Assembly (NCBI GenBank): GCA_900540905.1
Contig: UQHR01000002.1
Coordinates: 1 to 64,000, forward strand
Direction: 5' to 3'
Length of the DNA: 64,000 bases
Origin: an uncultured Collinsella sp.
GTDB lineage: Bacteria; Actinomycetota; Coriobacteriia; Coriobacteriales; Coriobacteriaceae
Of this stretch, positions 23,869 through 35,140 are shown piece after piece. Below the pieces are notes generated by a model. That model did no database searches, was not told the origin of the DNA, and saw only the letters and a list, made by a program, of their open reading frames with translations. Both the position numbers and the translations under genes were made by a program. Each line of letters starts with the position of its first letter. Positions within the stretch are counted from its first letter, which is position 1.

Positions 23869-25380
23869 TTAGTAGCTATCGTACGAATAGTCGGTAGAAT
23901 CGGTGGGTGTCTGACCGTCAGTTGCGGTATCGGCGCCATCCGTGGACTGGGCATCGGTAACGTCGGTGGTATCGGCACCATCGGTGGTGTCGGTACCATC
24001 AGAACTTTCACCATTCTCGGAATCAGTCGTCTCCTTCTTGGGAACGGTGATCGTCACACGCGCCACGCCCGAGGTCTTGGTATCGTAACGGACCTTTTCA
24101 CCGTTCTTGGTAACGGTGACATCGGAAGGCTTGGACGTGGTGATCTCGATCGAGGACTCGGGCGTGTACTCCTGCTCAAAGGGGCCAGTCGCTTGGGCGC
24201 CATAGACCGACTTGCCGTCGACCTTGACCTCAATCCACGCGGTCTTTCCCTTGGCAACGGAGACTTTGACCTTCGTGACCTCGTTCTCTTCCTTCTTGGC
24301 CGTCGTCTTGGTAGCGTCCGAGTCAGTCGACTCATTCGTCGCCTCATCGGCGTCTTCGTCCTCGTCGACCGTTTCGGTCTTCTTAGAAGACTTCTTGGAC
24401 GTCGTCTTGGTAGCAGTGGGCGTCTCGGGCGTGGTCTCGGGCGCCGAAGATGCGCAGCCGCGCAGAAGCACCACGATGAGCACAATCAACAGCAGCGCAA
24501 CGGCACCGATGCCGGCGTAGACGATACGCGGATCGAGCCCGTTGTTTTGAGGAGTACGTGATCCGCCGCGTCCACGATTGGAACTGCTGCGGCCGCCTCC
24601 CTGAGGCATACGACCACGATTGCTATCGGAACGGCCGCGATAGCCACCCTGGCCCTGAAGGCTGCGCTGACCCGAGCGGGGCGCAAGTTCACCGCGGCCT
24701 TGATAGCCACGCTGGCCCGAACGCGGAGCCGAAGAGCGCTGGCCATACGGCTGTGATTGAGAGCGAAGACGCGGCGTCACCTGCGTGGTATCGGCATCCG
24801 CATAGCCACCGCGAGAGCGTCCCGTAGAGGCACCACGGTAACCGCGATCGGAATAGCCGCCGTCGCCGTAGCCGGCACGAGGGTCACGCGCCACGCCACG
24901 GGCAGCGGGAAGTGCACGGTCCTCGGGCATCGGCGTACTGCGGAACCGGTCACGCTGTGAGCGAATCTCCTCGCCCGAACCCGTCTCGGTAATATAACCG
25001 GCCTGCTGAGGACGCTGTCCATAGCGGGTCGAACGACCGCCCTGAACCATCAGGAAGCGCCCGTTATCGACCGAGGAACGCGAATTGACGTAGCCGGCGG
25101 CGTCCTGAAAACGACCGCCCTGCTGCGACGTCTCGCGTTCGTATGCCATCAGATCGTCAAAGTAGGCATTGACGACCTCGCGCGGATTGAGGCCCAAAAA
25201 GCGAGCATAGCTCGAAATCATGCCCTGCGCATAGCCGCGCGGCGGCATCGAAGCAAAGTTACCGGTCTCGAAAAACTCGATGATCTGCGGCCTGATTTTG
25301 ATGGTGTTGGCGACTTGCTGAATGGAAAGGCCCATTCGGCGACGCTGCTCGAGCAGCATGTCACCAAAGCGTGCAGCCAT
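23869..25380 (-). CDS. RodZ-like membrane protein with HTH and DUF4115 domains
   Basis: Probable cell-shape protein of 503 residues. Residues 1-75 are an Xre-type helix-turn-helix (GDMLLEQRRRMGLSIQQVANTIKI), then a long Arg/Gly/Ser-rich cytoplasmic region (about 120-280), a transmembrane helix (about 287-310), an acidic Lys/Thr-rich stalk and a C-terminal DUF4115 beta domain (about 370-455). The tail is rich in Thr and Asp. RodZ links the cell wall machinery to the cytoskeleton; no MreB gene is seen here. The start overlaps the ftsK stop (TGATG). Confidence 0.88.
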   Translation of the reverse strand: MAARFGDMLLEQRRRMGLSIQQVANTIKIRPQIIEFFETGNFASMPPRGYAQGMISSYARFLGLNPREVVNAYFDDLMAYERETSQQGGRFQDAAGYVNSRSSVDNGRFLMVQGGRSTRYGQRPQQAGYITETGSGEEIRSQRDRFRSTPMPEDRALPAARGVARDPRAGYGDGGYSDRGYRGASTGRSRGGYADADTTQVTPRLRSQSQPYGQRSSAPRSGQRGYQGRGELAPRSGQRSLQGQGGYRGRSDSNRGRMPQGGGRSSSNRGRGGSRTPQNNGLDPRIVYAGIGAVALLLIVLIVVLLRGCASSAPETTPETPTATKTTSKKSSKKTETVDEDEDADEATNESTDSDATKTTAKKEENEVTKVKVSVAKGKTAWIEVKVDGKSVYGAQATGPFEQEYTPESSIEITTSKPSDVTVTKNGEKVRYDTKTSGVARVTITVPKKETTDSENGESSDGTDTTDGADTTDVTDAQSTDGADTATDGQTPTDSTDYSYDSY

Positions 25381-28160
25381 CAGAATCCTCCAAACTCACG
25401 ATCTTCACGTGCCATCTCGGCGTCGACAGATTCCAGCGCGGCAAGCCCCTCCTCGTCCAGCAGGACCTCGCGCGGCTTGGAACCGTCGGGCGGACCGACG
25501 ACACCCTTTTCTTCCAGCATGTCCATAATACGCCCGGCGCGCGCATAGCCAACCTTCAGACGACGTTGCAGGCCAGATGTGGAGCCAAGCTGCGATTCCA
25601 CCACAATATGGGCGGCTTCCCAAATGAGAGGATCATCGTCTTGCGGCTCGGCGACTCCGGTGCGGACAATGCCGCCGCCACCCGCCATGGACATGGAAGC
25701 GGGCGCCACGGCAGACAGGATCTCCTCGTGGTAGTCGGGCTCGCTCTGCGACTTGACGAACTCGACAATCTCGTTGATTTCGTCATCCGAGACAAAGCAG
25801 CCCTGGATACGGCGAGGCTTGCCCCAGTCGACCTTTGAGAACAACATGTCGCCCAAACCAGTGAGCTTTTCGGCGCCCATCTGATCAATGATGACGCGCG
25901 AGTCGATACCCGTGGCGACGTTAAAGGCGATGCGGTTGGTGATGTTAGCCTTGATAAGGCCCGTCACCACGTTGGAGCTCGGACGCTGCGTAGCCACAAT
26001 GAGGTGAATGCCGGCGGCACGGCCCAGCTGGGCGATACGCACGATCGAGGCCTCGACATCCTTACCGGCAACCATCATCAGGTCCGAGAGCTCGTCGATG
26101 ATAATGACCAGGTAGGGCATCTTTTGCGGCGGATTGTCGTAATGCTCAAACTCGCCGGCGGCCTGCTTTTCGTTGTAGGTCGAAATCTTACGCACGTTGA
26201 GACGCTCGAAGACCTTCAGGCGACGCTCCATCTCGGACACGGCCCATTGCAGAGCGCTCGCGGCCTGCTTGGGCTCGGTCACTACAGGCACGTAAAGATG
26301 CGGCAGACCGTTATAGCCCGCAAGCTCGACGCGCTTGGGGTCGACCATGATCAGGCGAACGTCCTCGGGAAGGGCGCGCATGAGCAAGGTCGTGATGATG
26401 GAGTTGATCATGACCGACTTACCGGAACCCGTGGTACCGGCGATCAGCAGGTGGGGCATCTTGGCGAGGTCGGCGACGACCGGCGTACCCTCGGCATCGC
26501 GACCGATGGCCAGCTCGAGCGGACCGCCCTTCACATAGGGCAGCACGTCGCCCAGGTTGACGTTCTGGCGCTTGCGATTGGGGATCTCGATACCCACGAG
26601 CGACGTGCCGGGGATCGGGGCAAAGATACGAACCGACTGAGCTGCGAGCGAAAGCGCGATATCGTCCTCGAGGCTCGAAATCTTGCTCACGCGCTCGCCC
26701 TCGCCAGGTTGCAGCTTAAAGGTCGTCACCGTGGGGCCGGCGATCCAGCCGACCACGCGGGCGCTGCGGCCAAACTCAAGCAGGGTCGACTGCAGCGACT
26801 CGGCAGTTTGCTCCAGCTCCTTGTCCGAAGACGCAGCGGAAGCCGACTGCGGGTTGGCATGCAGAATCTCAAGTGGCGGAAGTTTGAGGCCGTCCTCTTC
26901 TTCGCCCTCGTTATCTGCGGCGCCGCCGTCCGTTCCCCCATCGCTGGCCGCAGCCGATTCGACAGCACTCAAGGCAGGCGCATCGGCAACCTTGGGATGC
27001 TTCAAGAAGTCGGGGATCTGAGGTGCTGCCGAGACAGGATTCACGGCAAACGGCGGCTCGGACTCGTCGATCTTATCGGGGTCGTCTTCCATCGAAAGCT
27101 GACCGGTTACCTGGTCGCGCTTTGCATGGCGACGCGGCAGCAAAGTTGTCTTTGCGGTCTCAATCGGAGCCTCGTCGTCCTCGTCATCACCCTCGGTGAG
27201 CTCAATCTCGCTCTCGGACCAAGACGGGTCGGGCTCACTCGTATTGAGTTTGGGCGCAGCCTTGCCCTTCTTGGCATGGCGGCGCGGCAACAGCGTTGTC
27301 TTGGCCCGCTCGGCCTCCACGGCCTCAGACACGTCGACAAACGGATCTTCGTCCACGTCCTCATCGTCCAGAATCGGATCGACTTCGCTACCCATAACCG
27401 TAGTCACGGCCGCATCGGAGCCCTTTTGACGAAGAATGCTCAGATGCGGACGGGCGACACCAGGCACCGACAGGGCCTCATCGTCACCCCACGGACTCGC
27501 GTTGACGTCGGCACGACGGCGCTCGGCAAAATCTGCCGCACGGTCGCGGGCAGAGCGCAAAACGCCGCCCACCGAAAAGCCAATGATGACCAAGCCCACG
27601 ACGACAAGGCCCAGCAGGACTACCATCGCGATAGGCTTACCCAGGGCATTTTGCAGCGCACTCGCAATAAACGCACCGATGTAGCCACCCGAGGCGGACA
27701 GATTTTGCGGCGTGAACATAAGGTCGCACGAGTCGCTCGTACCTGGCACCATCAACGAAAGAATGGAGACGACGGCGATAAAGACCACGGCGCCGCCCGC
27801 AACAGAGCGCGCGTTGAGCGGCGAGTCCTCGCCTAAAAAGAGCGTGGCGGCAAACAGCAAAATGACGATCGGCAGCACGTAGGCGCCCAGACCAAAGCCC
27901 AAGTGGTAGAAACCGGCAACCGCAGCCGTAACGGGTGCGGTCGCCGGCGAAATCACGGCAATGAAGGACGCAATCGCCAAAACGGCAATGACCACGCCGG
28001 CGATATCGCGGTTGGCCGAAGGCTCGACCAGGGGCTCGAAATCGTCGAACTCGGCCTCGTGGCCCTTATTGGCACGAAGATGGGAACCGGCACCCTTAGC
28101 AGATGCCGGTTGGTTGTTGGCTTTGTTGCCTTTGGCGTTTTGTGCAGATCCGCGCGCCAA
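25380..28160 (-). CDS. ftsK: DNA translocase FtsK/SpoIIIE
   Basis: Septum-located DNA pump that clears chromosomes during division. The 926-residue protein has four or five N-terminal membrane helices (about 52-200), an acidic linker (about 240-440) with repeated TTLLPRRHAK segments, and a motor domain with the P-loop AGTTGSGKSVM. A C-terminal winged-helix gamma domain (about 855-910) reads KOPS-like sites. Translation starts at TTG 28160, set by GGAGG six bases upstream at the RNase J stop. The two TTLLPRRHAK copies in the linker are an internal repeat. Confidence 0.95.
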   Translation of the reverse strand: MARGSAQNAKGNKANNQPASAKGAGSHLRANKGHEAEFDDFEPLVEPSANRDIAGVVIAVLAIASFIAVISPATAPVTAAVAGFYHLGFGLGAYVLPIVILLFAATLFLGEDSPLNARSVAGGAVVFIAVVSILSLMVPGTSDSCDLMFTPQNLSASGGYIGAFIASALQNALGKPIAMVVLLGLVVVGLVIIGFSVGGVLRSARDRAADFAERRRADVNASPWGDDEALSVPGVARPHLSILRQKGSDAAVTTVMGSEVDPILDDEDVDEDPFVDVSEAVEAERAKTTLLPRRHAKKGKAAPKLNTSEPDPSWSESEIELTEGDDEDDEAPIETAKTTLLPRRHAKRDQVTGQLSMEDDPDKIDESEPPFAVNPVSAAPQIPDFLKHPKVADAPALSAVESAAASDGGTDGGAADNEGEEEDGLKLPPLEILHANPQSASAASSDKELEQTAESLQSTLLEFGRSARVVGWIAGPTVTTFKLQPGEGERVSKISSLEDDIALSLAAQSVRIFAPIPGTSLVGIEIPNRKRQNVNLGDVLPYVKGGPLELAIGRDAEGTPVVADLAKMPHLLIAGTTGSGKSVMINSIITTLLMRALPEDVRLIMVDPKRVELAGYNGLPHLYVPVVTEPKQAASALQWAVSEMERRLKVFERLNVRKISTYNEKQAAGEFEHYDNPPQKMPYLVIIIDELSDLMMVAGKDVEASIVRIAQLGRAAGIHLIVATQRPSSNVVTGLIKANITNRIAFNVATGIDSRVIIDQMGAEKLTGLGDMLFSKVDWGKPRRIQGCFVSDDEINEIVEFVKSQSEPDYHEEILSAVAPASMSMAGGGGIVRTGVAEPQDDDPLIWEAAHIVVESQLGSTSGLQRRLKVGYARAGRIMDMLEEKGVVGPPDGSKPREVLLDEEGLAALESVDAEMAREDREFGGF

Positions 28161-28161
28161 A

Positions 28162-29832
28162 CTAAACCTCCATGACGACCGGGATGATCATCGGACGAGT
28201 GCGTGTACGGCTCCAGATAAAGTTAGAGAGCGAGTCGCGCACGGCCTTGCGAATGGCATCGGAACCGCTGCTCGTAAAGCTGAACTTGCCCTTCTCGATC
28301 GTCTTCATGATGGACGCCGAGGCGTCCTCGGAGAACTGGTCGTCGATGGCAAAGGAGACGCCACGGCCCGAGAACTCGATGGCCTCGATCTTCTTGTGCT
28401 TGAGCGAAACGATAGCGACAGCCGTGACCATACCGTCGTTGGCAAGCTTCTGACGATCGCGTAGAACGATGGGGTCGGTATCGCCGATGCGCAGGCCGTC
28501 GACGTAGACGACGCCAGACTCGACGGGCGTACCGCGCTTGACGATACCGCCACGCATCTCGAGCGTATCGCCGTTGTCAAGGATAAAGATATGATCGTCC
28601 TTGAGGCCCATCTTGCGTGCAAGTTGAGCATGGGCGCGCAGATGCACGGCCTCGCCGTGGACCGGCATAAAGTAGGTGGGCTTGGCCATGGCCATCAGGA
28701 GCTTGAGCTCCTCCTGGCTACCGTGACCCGAGACGTGAACGAGGGCGCGGTTCTTATCCCACACGTCGCAGCCAAGCTTGGCGAGGCTGTTGACGACCTG
28801 CTGAACGGCCTTCTCGTTACCGGGGACCGGCGTTGCCGAGAGGATGACGGTATCGCCCTCGTGGATGGAGAGCGTCTTGTGCTCGCCGTTGGCCATGCGC
28901 GAAAGGGCCGACAGAGGCTCGCCCTGCGAACCGGTGCACATGACGACGATCTTGTCGTCGGGCAGGTTGTCAATATCGAAGGCATCGATGATATCGGCGT
29001 CATCGATGTTGAGGTAACCGAGCTCGCGCGCCACGCGGGTGTTGGTGAGCATGGAACGACCGGTCACGACAACCTTGCGGCCGCACTTGCGAGCGGCGTC
29101 GCAGATCTGCTGCAGACGATGGATGTGGCTCGAGAACGACGCGACGAACACGCGGCCCGGAGCATTCTTGATGGCATGCAGCAGATTGGGGCCAACCTCG
29201 GCCTCAGACTTGGTAAAGCCGGGGACCGTGGCGTTGGTGGAGTCGGACAGCAGCAGGTCGATGCCCTGCTTGGCAAAGCGGCTGATAGCGGCATAGTCGG
29301 GCGTGACGCCGTCGATGGGCGTCTGGTCGAGCTTAAAGTCGCCGGTGTGCATAACGGTGCCCTGGTTGGTGCGGATGAACACGCCCAGAGCGCCCGGGAT
29401 GGAGTGCGTCATCGAGAAGAAATCGAGCGAGATGCCACCCAAATTGACGTGGCTGCCGCCCTTGACCTCACGGAACTTGGGTGCACGAATACGGAACTCG
29501 GAAAGCTTGCCCTCGATAAAGCCAAGCGTCAACTTGCTCGAGAAGATGGGTACCTTGTTGTTGAGATCCTGGAGCAGATACGGAAGCGAACCGGTGTGGT
29601 CCTCGTGTCCGTGGGTAACGACGATGCCGCGGAGCTTTTCCTCATTCTCCAAAACATAGGTGTAGTCGGGAAGCACCAGGTCGATACCGGGCTGGGAGTC
29701 ATCCGGGAACATGAGACCGGCGTCGACGAGCACCATGTCGTCGCCGCATTCGAAGACCGTCATGTTCTTGCCGATGCCGTCAAGGCCGCCGAGCGGAATG
29801 ATCTTCAAAGGAGATGATTTTTTAGCTGCCAT
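28162..29832 (-). CDS. rnj: Ribonuclease J
   Basis: Metallo-beta-lactamase-fold ribonuclease with endo- and 5' exonuclease activity in RNA processing and decay. The protein of 556 residues shows the metal motif HGHEDHTGSLPY, the beta-CASP domain with SDSTNA and STGSQGEP-like elements (MCTGSQGEP), and the late GHGSQEE and MPVHGE histidines. The start at 29832 (MAAKKSS) is the first methionine before the conserved LKIIPLGGLDGIGKN; the ribosome binding site is distant. The ftsK gene follows after one base. Confidence 0.95.
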   Translation of the reverse strand: MAAKKSSPLKIIPLGGLDGIGKNMTVFECGDDMVLVDAGLMFPDDSQPGIDLVLPDYTYVLENEEKLRGIVVTHGHEDHTGSLPYLLQDLNNKVPIFSSKLTLGFIEGKLSEFRIRAPKFREVKGGSHVNLGGISLDFFSMTHSIPGALGVFIRTNQGTVMHTGDFKLDQTPIDGVTPDYAAISRFAKQGIDLLLSDSTNATVPGFTKSEAEVGPNLLHAIKNAPGRVFVASFSSHIHRLQQICDAARKCGRKVVVTGRSMLTNTRVARELGYLNIDDADIIDAFDIDNLPDDKIVVMCTGSQGEPLSALSRMANGEHKTLSIHEGDTVILSATPVPGNEKAVQQVVNSLAKLGCDVWDKNRALVHVSGHGSQEELKLLMAMAKPTYFMPVHGEAVHLRAHAQLARKMGLKDDHIFILDNGDTLEMRGGIVKRGTPVESGVVYVDGLRIGDTDPIVLRDRQKLANDGMVTAVAIVSLKHKKIEAIEFSGRGVSFAIDDQFSEDASASIMKTIEKGKFSFTSSGSDAIRKAVRDSLSNFIWSRTRTRPMIIPVVMEV

Positions 29833-30020
29833 AGGTTCGTGTGGTTTCCTTTCTTCGAAACGGGTCTGGAACAACCGACGGGGCGCTTCTGGCAAACCGA
29901 CCGCCGGGAACGTACAAACATGCATCACAGAGTCGATGCAATAACCACAGTATGATACCCATTTGCACAACAACAGACCACCCATGCATCAAAGCCCCAT
30001 CTGAACCGGTCTATCCTGCC

Positions 30021-30166
30021 GGTCTGGGCCCATCGGGGGCCGGGGCGGGTTAAGTTTGCTGCTCTACAGTCCTGCTCACGACGGAGGCCACATTAAGTGG
30101 CCTCCTGTTCGTGCGGAACTCGCGATAAACTTAGCCCGTGCCGGGGCCGCTGAGCCCTGACCTGCC
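30021..30166. repeat. Nested palindromic element, family B, copy 1
   Basis: Central hairpin GGAGGCCAC-attaa-GTGGCCTCC (30083-30105). Conserved flanks: CTGCTCTACAGTCCTGC (30059-30075) and GTGCGGAACTCGCGATAAAC (30111-30130). Outer arms CGGGTTAAGTTT (30046-30057) and AAACTTAGCCCG (30127-30138) pair with one G-U, and an imperfect stem continues outward on both sides. All conserved parts recur, inverted, in copy 2. Confidence 0.8.
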
Positions 30167-30287
30167 AATATGAGATAGGTTTATTTTGGTAGGTTTTATC
30201 AGGGGAAATACTGTTGTGTCTATCTACTGATCTGAAATCTGGCTACTGAATAGACTGTCTAACTAAATAGCGAGCGGCACTAACCAG

Positions 30288-30434
30288 CCCTTTTGCTTGC
30301 GCCCGGGAGGAACGCATATGAAGTTTATCGCGAGTTCCGCACGCAAAGGAAAGCACTTAATGTGCTTTCCGTCTTGCGCAGGACTGTAGAGCAGGAAACT
30401 TCATATGCGGCCCTCCCGGGCGCAAGCAAAAGGG
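30288..30434. repeat. Nested palindromic element, family B, copy 2 (inverted)
   Basis: Arms 30288-30310 and 30412-30434 are a perfect 23-bp inverted repeat; after a 2x2 mismatch the stem continues with CGCATATGAAGTTT (30313-30326) and its complement (30396-30409). The centre is GGAAAGCAC-ttaat-GTGCTTTCC (30348-30370). The flanks equal those of copy 1 in reverse: GTTTATCGCGAGTTCCGCAC (30323-30342) and GCAGGACTGTAGAGCAG (30378-30394). The stretch 30167-30287 between copies holds no gene that I recognise. Confidence 0.85.
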
Positions 30435-30459
30435 CGACCCCTGTACGGAGTCGCCCTTG
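30428..30459 (-). terminator. Terminator of pnp
   Basis: AAGGGCGAC (30430-30438) and GTCGCCCTT (30450-30458) form a stem; on the minus strand TTTT follows. The left side overlaps the outer arm of the neighbouring palindromic element by five bases. Confidence 0.8.
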
Positions 30460-30481
30460 TTGAGCTGCTTATGTGTAGCTA

Positions 30482-32728
<2,247 letters not shown>

Positions 32729-32741
32729 TGTTCTCCTTTAC

Positions 32742-32812
32742 CCCACAGGCCCCTTGCCTGCGGGCTTCTCATGTGACGCGGGCCCCCTGCCCCCGCCACG
32801 CTGTAGAGCGTG
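32742..32812 (-). promoter_or_regulatory. pnp leader hairpins
   Basis: Three stems lie between rpsO and pnp: CACGCT-gtag-AGCGTG (32797-32812), a GC-rich GCGGG/CCCGC stem (32778-32796) and a CCC-CAGGC/GCCTG-GGG stem (32742-32764) close to the pnp ribosome binding site. Folded pnp leaders are cut and regulated in other bacteria; that role is inferred here. Confidence 0.5.
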
Positions 32813-32830
32813 ATTGTTCACGCCCTTACA

Positions 32831-32863
32831 CAAAAAGAGCGCCCCGCTGCGCAGGACGCTCTT
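32831..32863 (-). terminator. Terminator of rpsO
   Basis: AAGAGCG (32835-32841) pairs with CGCTCTT (32857-32863), with partial pairing inside, and TTTTT follows on the minus strand. Some read-through into pnp is likely, as in other rpsO-pnp pairs. Confidence 0.8.
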
Positions 32864-32878
32864 AGCATGTACAAATCC

Positions 32879-33157
32879 TTACTGGATGTTGTCGCGGATG
32901 CCCAGAGCCTTGATGAGCTCACGGTACTCGACGATGTCGTTCTTCTTGATGTAGGAGAGAAGACGACGGCGGCGGCCAACGAGCATAAGCAGGCCACGAC
33001 GGGTGTGGAAGTCCTTCTGGTGGGACTTCATGTGCTCGGTCAGCTCCTTGATGCGCTCGGACAGGATGGCGACCTGAACCTTGGGGTTACCGGTGTCGAC
33101 CGGGGAGTTACCGAACTGGGCGGTCAGCTCCGCCTTGCGCTCTTTGGAAACAGTCAT
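32879..33157 (-). CDS. rpsO: 30S ribosomal protein S15
   Basis: Primary 16S rRNA-binding protein of the small subunit platform, 92 residues, standard length. Family segments include FGNSPVDTGNPKVQVAILSERI, LTEHMKSHQKDFHTRRGLLMLVGRRRRLL and YIKKNDIVEYRELIKALGIR. The ATG at 33157 follows AAAGGTG; the longer reading has no ribosome binding site. Confidence 0.97.
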   Translation of the reverse strand: MTVSKERKAELTAQFGNSPVDTGNPKVQVAILSERIKELTEHMKSHQKDFHTRRGLLMLVGRRRRLLSYIKKNDIVEYRELIKALGIRDNIQ

Positions 33158-33295
33158 TGTTTCACCTTTCGTTTCGCGTCGCCCGCGGGCGACTCTATTC
33201 GCCTCGGACTGGGAAGCCGCCGGTGGAGCGAGCATCCAAGGTCGAGGTACCAACAGGTCGGTATGTTACCACAAGCGGCGCGCGCCTGCGCATCA

Positions 33296-34045
33296 TCACC
33301 GACCCAACATGAATTCCATCGCACGGAGCCGCTGATCGGTGTGCGTGGCGGCCCAAACATGCGAAAGCCCGAGCAAAAACGCAGCCGTATGCGGATCGAT
33401 CCGCTCGTCCATAAGGGCATCGAACGTCATGGACATCAGAGCGCGCAGCCATGCGACCTCGCCGACTGATACCAACTCGGCGCCAGGCACGCTCGAGGCG
33501 CACGACCCGCACAAAAGCCCGCCGGCCTGGGCCGAGAAATGCGAGAGCATGGGATCGCCGCACGAGACGCAAGCCGAGAAATCGGGCCGGTAGCCAACGT
33601 GCGACAGCAGCTTAAAGACAAACGCTGCCACGAGCAGGTCCATATGTGCCGAGTCGAGCCCGCTGCCAACAAGCGTGAGCGCCCGCTTCGTAATGGCAAA
33701 GGTAAATGGATCCTCGGCATCCTCGAACGAGCACACGCGCGCAACCTCGGCAATCGCGCTGGCGGCACAGGTCGTCTCGTAATCGGGCGCAACGCCGAGC
33801 GGCGCCTCCATAAGCTCCGCTTGAGAAACCACGTCGAGCGAGCGACCATGCGCGAGCAGCATATCAACGGTGCAGAAGAGCTCGCAGCGGGCCGCAAGGC
33901 GACCGCCAGGCTTACGTGCGCCCTTAGCCACGGCACGCACCTGCCGCCCCCGTTCGTCGAGCATCGTCAAGATCAGGTCGGTTTCCTTGAGCTTCGTCTT
34001 GTCGAGGACGAGCACCTTCGTGCGATATGTGCGAGAGCCTGCCAT
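33296..34045 (-). CDS. recO: DNA repair protein RecO
   Basis: Loads RecA onto SSB-coated single-stranded DNA with RecR. The 249-residue protein has the N-terminal OB fold (about 1-80, TYRTKVLVLDKTKLKETDLILTML), a helical domain and a zinc-finger-like CVSCGDP...LCGSC segment near 155-180. It follows era after 12 bases with a weak ribosome binding site, so it is probably coupled to era. Confidence 0.94.
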   Translation of the reverse strand: MAGSRTYRTKVLVLDKTKLKETDLILTMLDERGRQVRAVAKGARKPGGRLAARCELFCTVDMLLAHGRSLDVVSQAELMEAPLGVAPDYETTCAASAIAEVARVCSFEDAEDPFTFAITKRALTLVGSGLDSAHMDLLVAAFVFKLLSHVGYRPDFSACVSCGDPMLSHFSAQAGGLLCGSCASSVPGAELVSVGEVAWLRALMSMTFDALMDERIDPHTAAFLLGLSHVWAATHTDQRLRAMEFMLGR

Positions 34046-34057
34046 GAACGCCGAGGC

Positions 34058-35128
34058 TTAATCTTCGGCGTTATAGCCAAAGCGGCGAATCTGCGCCTCG
34101 TCATCGCGCCAGCCGGCCTTGACCTTCACGTCGAGCTCCAAAAAGACCTGAGTGCCAAAGATACGCTCAAGGTCACGACGGGCATCGATGCCGATATGCT
34201 TGATCATCTCGCCGCCCTTGCCGATGATGACGCCCTTCTGCCCCTCGCGCTCGACGTAAATCGTGGCGTGCACGCGCAGGACCTTCTTAGTCTGCTCGAG
34301 CGCGTCACAGATGACGCCCACGGAGTGAGGGATCTCGTCGCGGGTGCGACGCAGGACCTTCTCGCGCACAAACTCAGCCACGAGGGTCTCGTCGGACGCG
34401 TCGGTGCCCATGTCCTCGGGGAACCAACGCGGGCCCTCGGGCAAGAAGCGAGCGACGGTCTCGATAAACGCATCGACGTTGAAGTTCTTGACTGACGACG
34501 TCACGATCTCATCGTCGTATTCCATAAGCTCGTGAGCGGCCTTGAGCTGCTCCATAACCTGGGCGGGATCGGCCTCATCTGCCTTGGTAAGCACCAGGAC
34601 CTTTTTGGAACGAGCGTTCTTGACGCGCTCGGCAACCCAGGCGTCTCCCCTGCCGATGGGTTTGGTGGCGTCGATCAGAAACGCGACGACATCGACATCG
34701 TTCAATTCGTACAACGCGCTCTTGTTGAGCTCGGAACCTAAGCCATCCTTGGGCTTATGAATACCCGGGGTATCGACAAAAACCAGCTGATAACCGGGGC
34801 GGTTGACGACGGCGCGCATACGGCGGCGGGTCGTCTGGGCCACCGGAGAGGTGATGGCGACCTTCTTGCCGTAACAGGCGTTGAGCAGCGTGGACTTGCC
34901 GGCGTTGGGGCGACCGACCAGGGCCACGAAGCCGCTGCGGAAACCGGGTTCCACGTCTCCAAAGCCCGCGAGGCCCTCATCCTCGTCGCACAGAGCATCG
35001 AGTTCCTCGTCGCTCATGCCCTCAAACGGATCGAACTCCTCGACCTCGTCAAACGAATCGGCACCTTCAGTCTCGTCCAGGACCTCGTCATCCAAAACTT
35101 CACCGGTAGGCTGCATATTGTCGGACAT
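34058..35128 (-). CDS. era: GTPase Era with acidic N-terminal extension
   Basis: Ribosome assembly GTPase that binds the 3' end of 16S rRNA. The G domain starts at about residue 66 (VALVGRPNAGKST) with DTPGI and TKAD motifs; a KH domain occupies the C-terminal 100 residues (GVIIGKGGEMIKHIG). The protein has 356 residues against about 300 for the family. The extra 60 at the N-terminus are strongly acidic and probably disordered. The start follows AAAGGG. Neighbours dgkA, ybeY, phoH and recO form the usual cluster. Confidence 0.95.
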   Translation of the reverse strand: MSDNMQPTGEVLDDEVLDETEGADSFDEVEEFDPFEGMSDEELDALCDEDEGLAGFGDVEPGFRSGFVALVGRPNAGKSTLLNACYGKKVAITSPVAQTTRRRMRAVVNRPGYQLVFVDTPGIHKPKDGLGSELNKSALYELNDVDVVAFLIDATKPIGRGDAWVAERVKNARSKKVLVLTKADEADPAQVMEQLKAAHELMEYDDEIVTSSVKNFNVDAFIETVARFLPEGPRWFPEDMGTDASDETLVAEFVREKVLRRTRDEIPHSVGVICDALEQTKKVLRVHATIYVEREGQKGVIIGKGGEMIKHIGIDARRDLERIFGTQVFLELDVKVKAGWRDDEAQIRRFGYNAED

Positions 35129-35140
35129 GGGAATCCCTTT

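Noticed and set aside
26004..27836. Open reading frame of 610 codons opposite ftsK
   Set aside because: Complementary-frame shadow of ftsK with no start context or domain.
30021..30434. CRISPR array or rRNA/tRNA remnant in the pnp-RNase J gap
   Set aside because: There are only two copies, inverted rather than direct, with no spacers, and no rRNA or tRNA motif is seen.
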